Shown piece after piece: positions 11,601 through 17,965 of a DNA stretch of 19,453 nucleotides. The stretch covers positions 1 to 19,453 of the forward strand of contig JABVXU010000815.1 in NCBI GenBank assembly GCA_013365365.1. The letters are read 5' to 3'. Numbering within the stretch: position 1 is the first letter of the stretch; every line of letters begins with the position of its first letter. A program made the position numbers and the translations under genes. The notes beneath the pieces are model-generated. The model was given only the letters and a program-made list of their open reading frames with translations. It searched no databases and had not been told where the DNA came from. The DNA comes from Cruorifilaria tuberocauda. Lineage: Eukaryota > Nematoda > Chromadorea > Rhabditida > Onchocercidae.

Positions 11601-12869
11601 TGAGATTGTAGGTGTAGCTGCAGCCTTTGATTCTACGGTAGTAAATGCAGTGGCTGCAGTACTTCCTGTATGCAGTGCAGCAACAGTCATAGTAGCAGGC
11701 GAGCTAACGTTAGTAATAAATGGTTCAGTAATTGCTGGTACAATAACTGTAGCTTTCATTGTACCGATAGTACTCCCGGTTGCTCTGGCCACTGTTGTTG
11801 ATTCTGATGATAGAAAGAGGTTCTAACAAGTTTATTAGGAACTAATAACTTTTCTGATAAGTATGTCTAAATAATAAAAGGATGAAACTTACCAAATACC
11901 ACTGTATCCTGAAAATGAATTTCCATTAAATTATTGGTAAATCGATGTATACTTCATTGGAAATGAAGGTAAACTAAACTTATCTTCACTATTGCGATAC
12001 TTTTTCTTCCAATATTCTACCATTTCCCAATTATCCTTGTTAATTAATAAGCTTCATGTGGTACAAAATGATTATCTATTTCCATTAATAATTCGTCAAA
12101 TTATTAATTACCAATTATATCGACGAACAAAATTTATAAAAGTTAACTTACATTGGGGCAGTGAAAGAAGAGATTTTCGACAGTGCCACAAGGTCTCACT
12201 TGTGCATTGAAAGCACTGAAAGCATAGTATAATTTCCAGTTTGCTGATGATAATACTGATGATAAAGCTTATCAACTACATTATCATGAATTCATTATCA
12301 ACATTGTTTTCTCCATAACTATTTTCCTACAAAATACATACAACAAATCGATTAAGATGAAAATGAAAAAAGCGAAGATAAAATTCACTTGCAAAAATAT
12401 TTCGTCTTCGTAATACAATTTGGAGGATTTTTTTGGCAAAACCTGAAATTATGATGTTTCAAATTATTTTAGATTTTCTAAAACAAAGAATTTTTTTTCG
12501 CCTTTTGATTCTAATTTTAGTAGAATTTAAAGGAAATAATATTTCCAGTTGATAGAGTCCTGAAAGATGGCAATTTTTGTTTCATTTTTTCTCTGCATCA
12601 CTTTTCATGCATTAATTTTTTCATTTGATTATTCACTGATGTATTTCGCCTTCCTTGATCACTCCGTAACTTTCATATCAGTACTTATCATTTGCTCACC
12701 TTCTTCTTAATTGAAAATATAATCCGTAGTGACCATTTGGCAGTGTACTTGTATTTTGCCATGATGACCAACTGCTCCAAATTCCTATCTTGCTACACTT
12801 AGTTACATCTTCACTATAGGTTGAATTATTGAAGTATATTGTAATCAGAATCATTAACCAAGCATGCAT
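1509..12869 (-). CDS. mucin-like, C6- and TSP1-domain membrane protein, 17 exons
   Basis: Predicted exons in transcript order: 12869-12700, 12215-12152, 11908-11893, 11803-10544, 9347-9202, 8696-8534, 8113-8063, 7885-7743, 7326-7164, 6986-6888, 6695-6547, 6394-6241, 6041-6001, 5413-5271, 4379-4263, 1970-1837 and 1537-1509. They sum to 3042 bases (1013 residues plus stop), and the phase agrees at all 16 junctions. Protein order: signal peptide (about 1-19), degenerate TSP1-like module (25-78), Thr/Ala/Pro stalk (84-503), C6 domains at 504-606, 624-725 and 759-859 with Pro/Thr linkers, TSP1 (881-about 932), membrane helix (971-993) and a 20-residue basic tail. C6 is a presumed extracellular nematode domain with six conserved cysteines. 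The likely role is a surface or secreted glycoprotein of a coat, cuticle or epithelium. Weakest joints: the donor of exon 11, the acceptors of exons 15 and 16, and the last exon. Confidence 0.85.
1837..1970 (-). CDS. exon 16: transmembrane helix
   Basis: 134 bases encode CNKEMSWSPW, then the hydrophobic run LIIFVIIACLMTIASM and IVAVFYF (residues 971-993), then RIDNKRRKMLR. The positive charges after the helix fit a type I orientation with an inner basic tail. The split His codon joins exon 15 in phase. The acceptor GGCAAG is weak; GTAACAAG ten bases later is an alternative AG but does not fit the phase. If the donor GTTCGT at 1836 is not used, the frame stops at 1825-1823 (tail ending RGSLF). 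Confidence 0.7.
2606..2659. repeat. (TAA)18 microsatellite
   Basis: Eighteen uninterrupted TAA units inside the exon 15-16 intron. Its length makes it likely to vary between individuals. Confidence 0.95.
3042..3077. repeat. CT-rich tract
   Basis: A pyrimidine-only stretch of CT, CCTT and CTTT units on the + strand, in the exon 15-16 intron. Confidence 0.85.
4162..4180 (-). terminator. two candidate poly(A) signals behind the alternative stop
   Basis: AATAAA occurs on the - strand at 4180-4175 and 4167-4162, 79 to 92 bases after the TGA at 4259. They could end a short transcript that lacks the membrane exon. The hexamer is frequent by chance in this DNA. Confidence 0.3.
4263..4379 (-). CDS. 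exon 15: end of TSP1 plus Cys segment
   Basis: 117 bases that give SMSEVEFCNLEPC, the closing CPG(x)nCN(x)nC of the TSP1 repeat, then LYPRNACRPNYMVSAVQQRF and VCVPI. The proposed acceptor TTAAG is weak, but it gives the canonical spacing and the right phase. Another AG upstream (before TGTAATAATT) would also fit the phase. The end at CA|GTGAAA is in phase 2 and fits the membrane exon. Reading past that donor meets TGA at 4261-4259. Confidence 0.7.
4461..4632. mobile_element. 172-bp foldback (inverted-repeat) element, MITE-like
   Basis: Two 72-base arms, 4461-4532 and 4561-4632, are inverted copies of each other around a 28-base loop. Counted by hand without gaps, 59 of 72 positions pair, and 18 of the inner 20 match. 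The ends read ATTATTATTAA and TTAATAATAAT. No clear target-site duplication or ORF is seen. The element lies in the intron between exons 14 and 15 of the large gene. It may be an old foldback transposon or MITE, or a hairpin that arose locally. Confidence 0.6.
4799..4840. repeat. (CT)n tract
   Basis: About eleven CT units followed by CTTT, CTGT and CTCC variants on the + strand. On the transcribed - strand it is a (GA)n tract in the intron between exons 14 and 15. Confidence 0.9.
5271..5413 (-). CDS. exon 14: TSP1 domain, first part
   Basis: 143 bases after the acceptor CTTTTACAG. It encodes STVILIRCQAQWAMWESWT, then SCSDTCGAYGSRQRFRGCL and RTSQDCFCPG. W-A-M-W-E-S-W and CSDTCG are the tryptophan ladder and cysteine core of a thrombospondin type 1 repeat, and RQRFRGC is its Arg layer. 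Such repeats are extracellular and often bind glycosaminoglycans or are C-mannosylated. The exon ends in phase 2 at GTATTT. Confidence 0.85.
5414..6000. other. intron between linker 3 and the TSP1 exon
   Basis: 587 bases of AT-rich sequence with no exon-like block and no notable repeat seen. Confidence 0.55.
6001..6041 (-). CDS. exon 13: Pro/Thr linker 3
   Basis: 41 bases between TATTCCAG and GTAAGTTT encode TTQPEIRTTVPPS after a split Asp codon. Unlike the other linkers it goes from phase 1 to phase 0, which matches the phase-0 TSP1 exon that follows. Confidence 0.8.
6241..6394 (-). CDS. exon 12: C6 domain 3, second half
   Basis: 154 bases from KGNTARIYFNNEPFVSDITG through AQIQVICGNDARWRAFG to ASISCLVI. 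It supplies cysteines 5 and 6 and ends in phase 1 at GTATGT. The acceptor is a plain AAATAG, the only phase-0 choice in this frame. The frame stays open across the whole block and parallels exons 6 and 9. Confidence 0.8.
6547..6695 (-). CDS. exon 11: C6 domain 3, first half (3' edge uncertain)
   Basis: It opens after CATTTCAG with PQPCSKCENLKAVQITSLK, continues PLKIEYLKQADGCRAANIFC and then GGVK. Cysteines 1 to 4 match domains 1 and 2. Three in-frame GT donors are possible, ending the exon at 6553, 6547 or 6529. I chose 6547 because it gives the same spacing to the AxIYF strand as in domain 2. None of the three is a strong donor. Confidence 0.8.
6888..6986 (-). CDS. exon 10: Pro/Thr/Ile linker 2
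   Basis: 99 bases between ACTTTTAG and GTAAGA. The residues read IITTVPPTTPATVIPVVPLT followed by IIPPIPILTTTS. It is symmetric (phase 1 to 1), like linker 1, and is the longest of the three linkers. The Thr-Pro content again points to an O-glycosylated spacer. Confidence 0.85.
7164..7326 (-). CDS. exon 9: C6 domain 2, second half
   Basis: 163 bases, exactly the length of exon 6, from AGAQAIIYFNGMKNLPVA through AMIVLVCADNVRFRVEG to ESVTCLSR. It supplies cysteines 5 and 6. The Arg-Trp seen after cysteine 5 in domains 1 and 3 is Arg-Phe here. It ends in phase 1 at GAG|GTTCTT. Confidence 0.85.
7327..7742. other. intron splitting C6 domain 2
   Basis: 416 bases. It contains a small inverted pair, TCAAAAGTACA at 7519-7529 facing TGCACTTTTGA at 7554-7564 (10 of 11 pair). 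Nothing coding was seen. The matching introns in domains 1 (8697-9201, 505 bases) and 3 (6395-6546, 152 bases) lie at the same place in the protein. Confidence 0.55.
7743..7885 (-). CDS. exon 8: C6 domain 2, first half
   Basis: 143 bases between TTTGCAG and GTAAGTG. It encodes LCSLCANIKAERVKNPAL, then KIKIEYTQNALGCRVATIIC and ends DISD in phase 0. Four cysteines match those of exons 5 and 11 in order and spacing. Confidence 0.85.
8063..8113 (-). CDS. exon 7: Pro/Thr linker 1
   Basis: A 51-base exon between ATTACAG and GTATAT encodes HPIPIPTTPSPPLTIP, flanked by split codons (Asp before, Lys after). It is symmetric in phase (1 to 1). The composition suggests an extended O-glycosylated spacer between C6 domains 1 and 2. 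Confidence 0.8.
8114..8533. other. intron between C6 domain 1 and linker 1
   Basis: 420 bases, AT-rich, no exon or repeat recognised. Confidence 0.5.
8534..8696 (-). CDS. exon 6: C6 domain 1, second half
   Basis: This 163-base exon runs from SKQTAIIYANGAKNNPL through VHVTLICDASSRWKV to INIWNVTCLLR. It supplies cysteines 5 and 6 and the AIIYxNG strand shared with the other copies. NVT is a possible N-glycosylation site. It starts in phase 0 after GTATTTAG and ends in phase 1 at GAG|GTTCAT, the same donor context as C6 domain 2. Confidence 0.85.
9202..9347 (-). CDS. exon 5: C6 domain 1, first half
   Basis: The acceptor ATTTTAG and the donor GTATAT bound 146 bases. The exon begins GCRACNNIVPIGGEPL, continues ELSIVYGIDPAGCRTVNIIC and ends in phase 0 after DAAPL. 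It carries cysteines 1 to 4 of the six expected in a C6 domain, in the pattern CxxC then GCR(x)nIIC. The same split and the same cysteine layout recur in exons 8 and 11. Confidence 0.85.
9348..10543. other. intron between the mucin exon and C6 domain 1
   Basis: About 1.2 kb. Apart from a less AT-rich patch at about 9850-9960, which includes the possible RSKR exon, it is featureless. Confidence 0.5.
9872..9928 (-). CDS. possible extra 57-base exon with an RSKR motif
   Basis: Inside the intron between exons 4 and 5, a stretch bounded by GTGTCAG and GTTGGT is open in the needed frame. It is symmetric (phase 1 to phase 1), so it could be included without a shift. It would add KNLNERFILQENKTRSKRQ just before the first C6 domain. 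RSKR resembles a furin-type cleavage site and NKT is an N-glycosylation site. The stretch is less AT-rich than the rest of the intron. The acceptor lacks a good pyrimidine tract and the donor is weak, so this may be chance or a repeat fragment. Confidence 0.25.
10544..11803 (-). CDS. exon 4: Thr/Ala/Pro mucin-like stalk
   Basis: This single 1260-base exon supplies residues 84-503. The first part (about 84-235) is Thr/Ser/Ala-rich without strict repeats. The rest is built from short units such as AAVPTTAAAVPTT, interrupted three times by a conserved block APVVIHLPIIADDLPTT at about residues 239, 314 and 397. There is one CC pair (in STFNCCDAP). Dense Thr with Pro and Ala implies heavy mucin-type O-glycosylation and an extended, protease-resistant stalk. 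The acceptor at 11804-11805 has a pyrimidine-rich tract. The donor is GTTAGT in phase 1, overlapping an in-frame TAG. The exon is clearly richer in G and C than its surroundings. It is also open in antisense, but only this strand joins in phase to signal peptide, C6 and TSP1 exons. Confidence 0.85.
10817..11338 (-). repeat. three copies of a 45-base block inside the mucin exon
   Basis: The block encoding APVVIHLPII(A/V)DDLP occurs at about 11338-11294, 11112-11066 and 10862-10817. The start-to-start distances are 228 and 249 bases, both multiples of three but unequal. Between the copies lie differing numbers of PTTAAAV-type units. This suggests a higher-order tandem repeat in which short units expand and contract without breaking the frame. 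Confidence 0.85.
11893..11908 (-). CDS. exon 3: 16-base microexon
   Basis: ATTTTCAG precedes and GTAAGTTT follows these 16 bases, both strong nematode splice signals. In phase 0 it encodes DTVVF plus the first base of Glu84. That remainder fits the two bases offered by the acceptor at 11804-11805 of the mucin exon, and no other joining keeps the long mucin frame open. Skipping it would shift the frame. Confidence 0.65.
12152..12215 (-). CDS. exon 2: end of the N-terminal Cys module
   Basis: This 64-base exon lies between an acceptor ending GCTTTCAG and the donor GTAAGTTA. It completes a split Ser codon and encodes AFNAQVRPCGTVENLFFHCP followed by Asn78. Its two cysteines (66 and 76) with Cys25 finish the TSP1-like N-terminal module. 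It ends in phase 0, as exon 3 requires. The 484-base intron before it (12216-12699) shows no other exon. Confidence 0.75.
12700..12869 (-). CDS. exon 1: start codon, signal peptide, TSP1-like W-x-x-W motif
   Basis: The exon opens with ATG and MHAWLMILITIYFNNSTYS, a short hydrophobic core typical of a signal peptide with cleavage likely near residue 19. Next come Cys25 and W31, W34 and W37 spaced W-S-S-W-S-S-W, the tryptophan ladder that starts TSP1 repeats and can be C-mannosylated. NST and NTS are possible N-glycosylation sites. The exon ends in phase 2 at AG|GTGAGC. A TTTCAG six bases before the ATG favours this start. The usual CSxTCG core of TSP1 is missing, so this is a degenerate repeat or a related module. 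Confidence 0.8.
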
Positions 12870-13333
12870 TTCTACTGAAATCGGGTTACGTCAAAACAAG
12901 TTAAATCTTTAACAGAAATTCCGGAACTAAGTTATCTTAAACTATCCAATATAGATTTTTCGATGGATTGGATGTTAATTAATTATTATGCATTAATTCG
13001 ACGATTACTAAGCAATTCTAAATTTGCAATAGTATTAATAAAAGTACTTATAACTAAACTTTTTTATTTCATTAATTTTTCAAAACTTAGGTATCAAAAT
13101 AATATGTCCAAAAATATCTTTGATACCGTATATACAAACGTAAAATACGTATAACGCTATACTTCAAATGAAATAAAAGCAACTTATCTTAAATATTAGA
13201 GAACAGGAAATCTAATTGCTATGAAATCTATAAAAATGTCTACTTTTTAAATTGAAAAAGGTTGAATAAAGCGTAATATCATTTCTAAGTAGATATTAAA
13301 CGCAATTGCCTTAAATGAATTGAAGAACTTTTA
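12870..13333. other. upstream region of the large gene
   Basis: AT-rich, with only the TTTCAG acceptor next to the start codon recognisable. The + strand ORF at 12963-13154 is composed like background and has no supporting context. Promoter elements cannot be named with confidence. Confidence 0.5.
12875..12880 (-). promoter_or_regulatory. candidate spliced-leader (or 5' UTR) acceptor TTTCAG
   Basis: TTTCAG ends five bases before the ATG of the large gene. An acceptor this close to the start codon is typical of nematode messages that receive a trans-spliced leader. An acceptor of an ordinary 5' UTR intron would look the same. Confidence 0.45.
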
Positions 13334-13546
13334 TTAAATTTGAATTGAAGGTTGAAGTTCTTTTTGAAAAGTGTAATTTATAGCACGACACGATTTTTTT
13401 CTCTTTATTTGATAATTAAACTTAAATATTTCATTAATAATTTCTGTCGGTTGTTTAGACGTTTTGTAAAATAATTCATCGATATCATCGTAAATCGTAT
13501 CAGTGAAAAAGTTTTGAAATAGCTTTAGAAATGTGTCGAAATTCAT
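13334..13546 (-). CDS. hypothetical 70-residue ORF
   Basis: A single-exon ORF opens with MNFDTFLKLFQNFFTDTIYD and ends in a basic part, QIKRKKSCRAINYTFQKEL. A stop lies two codons before the ATG. It contains more CG-bearing codons than the sequence around it, a weak sign of coding. There is no signal peptide, membrane helix or family I recognise. An AATAAA overlaps the stop codon (- strand 13335-13330). It stands alone between the calmodulin-like gene and the large gene. It could equally be chance. Confidence 0.25.
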   Translation of the reverse strand: MNFDTFLKLFQNFFTDTIYDDIDELFYKTSKQPTEIINEIFKFNYQIKRKKSCRAINYTFQKELQPSIQI

Positions 13547-13973
13547 TAGTTAGTGCAAATTACATTAAATCATAGATGACCTAAATCAATATTAATCATT
13601 TTCAAAATATTTGACCGAATCTGGTCATTGGTACTAAGCAATCATATATTTGAAACTTTCACTTCTTATGCTCTATATACAATTAATTTAAAAAAGACTA
13701 ATATTTTCAATTACTTAAGTCATGTTTTTTTCTTATCCTTACTCAATCTTGAATATAAGAAATCAGTGTTAATTTTATCAAATATCGTTCTCTTTTCTAG
13801 ATTACATTATCATTTATTAAGATGAATTGAAATAATCAATTTCAAAGACTAATTTAATGATGTAAATTGAAATTTTATCAAAGAAATATAAAAAATTTCA
13901 GTTCAGTGAATAAAAGGAAAAAGTGAAAATGGCATAGAAAGGAATAGTAAATGTACGAAATTGCCACTAAAAT

Positions 13974-14246
13974 TTAATTCAAATGAAGACAAAAATCAGG
14001 AAAACACTGTTTAATCTGATAGAAGAGAACTAGTTTATTCAAGTTGACAACAACAATAACAACAATAACAATACAAGCCAATAATATAAGAATTGTAATA
14101 AATTTATTCTCATGTAGATAAATTACTTGAGAAAGTTTACAACTAATCAGATTGATTGATAGATATTTGGATTTGTGAAGCTCAAAATGGATTAAGTGAT
14201 TCAAGACTGGATTTGTTTCTTTTACAAGAAAATTTTCATCATTCAC
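13974..14246 (-). CDS. hypothetical 90-residue ORF with one hydrophobic segment
   Basis: The ORF starts MNDENFLVKETNPVLNHLIH and has one membrane-like run, FITILILLACIVIVVIVVV, near residues 49-67. That run coincides with a simple AAC/AAT repeat on the + strand (about 14046-14074), which encodes Val and Ile by repetition, so the helix may be an accident. No splice or family support. More likely noncoding than coding. Confidence 0.18.
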   Translation of the reverse strand: MNDENFLVKETNPVLNHLIHFELHKSKYLSINLISCKLSQVIYLHENKFITILILLACIVIVVIVVVNLNKLVLFYQIKQCFPDFCLHLN

Positions 14247-14666
14247 TTAACTGATAGTTAATTGTATTATAGAATGAATGAAAGAAAATTGGAATTTGAA
14301 TGAGGCAAAAATAGTTATATCATGATTGTTTGACTTGCAGATAATTGCAATAAGAAATAAATTTTATCATACTTATTTATATTTACTGTCCACTTTTATT
14401 TTAAATGTTTGACAACTTATTCTTAAAAACATTTAAAATTTCTGTATGTTTGTTTTTATTCATTTTTTTGATTTTTAAAATATTCATAATTATTATTAAT
14501 AATATTATGCATCAAATATTATGATTTTTCTTGTGCCCTTCTTCTAGCGTTCGTTAAGCATTACCAATTCTTGTACTTTGATTTCAATCGAACCAAATAA
14601 TGATAAAAATTTATTTGAATGGATAAAATCAAATTCGAATAACTAATTTCACAATATTTTTCTTCC
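14247..14666. other. gene-free stretch 3' of the calmodulin-like gene
   Basis: Very AT-rich. No exon, repeat or RNA gene recognised. Confidence 0.5.
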
Positions 14667-14672
14667 TTTATT
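14667..14672 (-). terminator. poly(A) signal of the calmodulin-like gene
   Basis: AATAAA on the - strand, about 43 bases after the stop codon at 14717-14715, a normal distance for a short nematode 3' UTR. Confidence 0.5.
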
Positions 14673-14714
14673 CATCATATTATGTTCCCTTTTTATATAG
14701 AGATATATTGATTA

Positions 14715-16750
14715 TCATTGACATTTGCATGTATCCAAATCTTCATCGATCATATAATTTCGTACCATAAATGCAAATTCATCGTAATCGAGAACCCCAT
14801 CACCATCAACATCTGCTTCCGCGAATATTTCATCAACTACCGCGTTATTATGGATATCACCCAATTCACTGAGAATATAATCGAAATCTTTTTTTAATAT
14901 TACACCACTTTCACCCTGCAATAATTCGGAATAAGACGTAATTGAAAGTATGCTGATAATCGGATTTATATTTTAAATACATTCAAACATGCTATATTTT
15001 TCTATCAGTATACTTCTAAAAGCTTATAGTTAAAACAAATGGAGCCATTAAGAAATAATCGATCGATTAATGATAAAGAGATAAATAAGGAAAATTAAAG
15101 CATTATTAACGTCAGAAAATCAAAATAATATAAACTTGAAGCCTTTGTTACGATCCATACTCTATCAAACTTTTTTTAGAGCACTTCCACAACAAACAAC
15201 TAATTTTCTCAGATCGACTAGTGAAGAGTTACAACCAAGTGATCAACTGCTACTGTTAATCTCTAATAATTATAAGGTCAAGAAGAAAAAAACTTTCAAA
15301 TAATAAACAAACACCAAACAATTCAACAGTGCCAATACAAAGCTCGAAAAGGAAAACTTTAAAAGTCCTTGTTACAATAAGCTTATTATGTTTCTTTAAT
15401 TATTCATTTGTTTATCTTTATTTGTTTAACAGGTGAAGTTTTTTTCCAATCACTTTCATCACTTACTCTGTCAAAAACAGCAAAGCATTCTCGTGTTACA
15501 TCATTCCAGCTGTTCTGCTTATCACTCATTCGTTTCATTACACCGCAAAATTCATGAAAATCAATTTCATGATTGCCCATCTAAAAGCATTTGAAGCTTT
15601 TATGATTCTTATTTCAAACAATCAGCAATCTTTGTTTTTTGGAAGAATTTTTTGACTTCTTCATTAAAAAATGAGAAAAAGTTTCGCTGAAAAAATTTAT
15701 TCAAACCTGATCCACTTCCTCAATTATCTGTTCAAGCTCATTCTTTTGAGGCTCTAAACCCAAATTTCTCATTGCACTTTCTAGCTCATCAATACCGATT
15801 GCACCACTACCATCTGAAATTAATACGAAAATTTTCCATTCATAACGACACGTTTAATTTATACTTTTAATACTTTCATTATGAATCCTCAAAAACTATC
15901 TAAATAATTAAAATAAAAGAGAAATGATTATGAAACATTTTAAAATTTCATATATTTTTCGAGATATTTGATAAGATAACCGGTATCAAATACGTTGAAC
16001 ACTTGACGGTATTCTTCTAACTCTTCTTGTGAATAACCAGCAAGTTTTTCATTCAATAATGGAGTATTTGGACCAAAATTTTGACGTTGATTAAATTCAT
16101 GATGAAATTTGTGCTGTAATTTAATTATGAAAAGTTTCCATTCTTTCTTATTCTTCTATTTTTCAATTTTTATCTAAACTTATAGAAATCAACGAAAGAA
16201 AAATACCAATTAATAGTTTATCTTTGAACATTGAGTCTCTTCATCCAATTCTAATATATTATCCAAACAAAATATTTTCAAACAATGTTTGATGACTGAA
16301 TTAATTATAATTCAAAAATAAACATATAATTCAGTATGTAATTCAAATATACAATTAATTATATAATTTAAGCATATAGTTCAGCACATAATTCAATTAA
16401 CTTAGAAAGTAAATAAATAATAAAAAGTAAAAACAAACAAATATAATGAAAATATGAATAAATTTTCATTCTGCACAATTTTTCTATAGAACTGTTTATT
16501 TGAAAAATTTTTCTTCTATTCGTAATCTAAACATATTAGTTTTTGATAAATTATTCATCAACTTATATACTATATAACAATTACTTGATATATCTGAAGG
16601 ATGCTGAATTATCCAAATTTGAAATAACTTTTGAAATACCTTGATAGCTCCAGCAATCATTGATGCCCGACTGCTTGGTGGATTCGATAAAAACGATTTC
16701 TGTCGTCCCGAGAATCTTTTACCACTGTTACGCGGTGTTATACTCATCAT
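14715..16750 (-). CDS. calmodulin-like EF-hand protein, five exons
   Basis: Exons in order: 16750-16640, 16113-15981, 15813-15707, 15580-15467 and 14915-14715. They sum to 666 bases (221 residues plus stop) with all phases consistent and clean acceptors (TTACAG, TTTCAG, TTTTAG, TTGCAG). A 64-residue Ser/Arg/Lys-rich head (MMSITPRNSGKRFSGRQKSF) precedes YSQEELEEYRQVFNVFD, the usual calmodulin entry helix. Loop 1 (80-91, DTDGSGAIGIDE) and loop 4 (190-201, DVDGDGVLDYDE) are canonical. Loop 2 (116-127, DQMGNHEIDFHE) has Met at position 3. Loop 3 (154-165, DRGESGVILKKD) has Gly at 3 and Asp at 12. It should sense Ca2+ through hands 1 and 4. It ends in CKCQ. It is not calmodulin itself, which has about 149 residues. 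Confidence 0.9.
16304..16402. repeat. degenerate TAATTCA / ATATA repeats
   Basis: Several imperfect copies of CATATAATTCA-like words, such as CATATAATTCAG and CACATAATTCAA, in the first intron of the calmodulin-like gene. The period is irregular. Confidence 0.45.
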
Positions 16751-16775
16751 TACTTTATTACTTTGAAATTTTTTT

Positions 16776-16782
16776 CTGCAAA
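16776..16782 (-). promoter_or_regulatory. candidate spliced-leader or 5' UTR acceptor TTTGCAG
   Basis: TTTGCAG ends 25 bases before the ATG of the calmodulin-like gene. It could receive a trans-spliced leader or close a 5' UTR intron. Confidence 0.35.
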
Positions 16783-17930
16783 ATGCAATTCTTAGATAAT
16801 AGCAGTTTCATGTAGTAATGATCCAGTTAATAATATAACTCAATTAACAATTTTACATTTTCATTCAATTAGTGATTTCACGGAACAATTTATTCACTTT
16901 AAGCCTAAAAAGTAATTCCAAGCAATGATTCAACCTAGTAATTCCATACAATACAATTAAGCAATTAAATTAGCTAAAATTTATTCATTTCAAATTTTCA
17001 AAAAAGAAAAAAGTTATTTTTTTAGTACTAGAAATAGAAAAAAGATCGGAGATGAAGAAGTGATGTAGGAAAAACAAAAAGATTGCAAAAATTATTTTAT
17101 GCTAACATATAGAGAAAGTTAGGCTTCACGAAGCAGGGGTAAGAGGAAAAGAGATCAATATATAGAGAGTCTTTACTCAGAACCTTCAATTATCGATAGC
17201 CTAATGAAAAGCTTTGACAATAATGTTACCTAAAATATTTCTCTCTTTACAATTTGAATATGTGAGCATTTAATTGTTTAGATAGAAAGCAACAACGCTA
17301 ATAACAACTACATACTGAAATACTAAATAAATTTGCTTAAACTTAAGATTTTAAATATTATTTTGATTGATGAGAATTTTTGCCGGCCTTCTAATGGTAA
17401 CAAACAAATACCAATCTTAGCTTTCCCTTTCTTTTTCTCCTTCTCTGTCTTCCTTGCTCTCCCTATAAAACACCTACTGCTATTTTATCAATTTATTTTT
17501 TTCTTTTTTGAATTTTTACATTAGTTGATCTTCCTCTTTCTTTTTCTTGGCTTTATAGTAATATTTTTACGGCCGAATGGAATATGATAAATTATTTGAA
17601 AATAGATTCATTAATACTGAAAATAGATTCATTAATAAATTCTTCATATCGGCATTTTTTCTTGATTCTTTTTCATCTTTTTAAAAATTTTGCAAAAAAA
17701 AAACAAATGAATAAGCAAATGAGATCAGAGATTTCAGGTTACCTAAAGCTGTTAATTTTAATTCCATATGTAAACAATTGTTTTAAAGATTGTGTTTCAA
17801 AATGGTTTTAAATTAATGATATAGGTTAATTAAATGAGTTAAAACCATGTTAGGCTCATCACTAAGTGGTTTGAAGAAATTAATTTAACTTCAATTAACA
17901 TTACCTCTAATTTAATCGTTAACGCTTTTT
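16783..17930. other. intergenic, no gene seen
   Basis: Between the calmodulin-like gene and the small secreted-protein gene. It contains the 21-base direct repeat at 17597-17637, and pyrimidine-rich runs near 17424-17470. The ORFs at 17333-17524 and 17584-17811 (+ strand) lie over low-complexity sequence and are not credible. I looked here for further 3' exons of the 17966-18571 gene and found none. Confidence 0.5.
17597..17637. repeat. two tandem copies of a 21-base unit
   Basis: TGAAAATAGATTCATTAATA occurs at 17597-17616 and again at 17618-17637, separated by a single C. Confidence 0.9.
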
Positions 17931-17936
17931 TTTAAT
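17931..17936 (-). terminator. candidate variant poly(A) signal ATTAAA
   Basis: ATTAAA on the - strand, about 30 bases after the stop codon at 17968-17966. Confidence 0.3.
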
Positions 17937-17965
17937 ATGAGAAATAAGACAACGACAGGCAGAAA

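Noticed and set aside
10612..11826. + strand ORF of about 400 codons, Ala/Val/Gly-rich with a signal-like start
   Set aside because: It is the mirror of the mucin exon. Only the - strand has splice sites that join in phase to the signal peptide, C6 and TSP1 exons.
14916..14921. ATG at 14921 as the start of a 68-residue EF-hand protein
   Set aside because: It lies across the TTGCAG acceptor. The EF-hand frame continues upstream in four other exons.
16496..16639. Read-through after exon 1 of the calmodulin-like gene
   Set aside because: The AAG|GTATTT donor and the in-phase exon 2 explain it better, and the added residues are AT-rich background.
12869..16750. Operon of the calmodulin-like gene and the large gene
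   Set aside because: They share a strand, but about 1.8 kb separates them, far more than in typical nematode operons.
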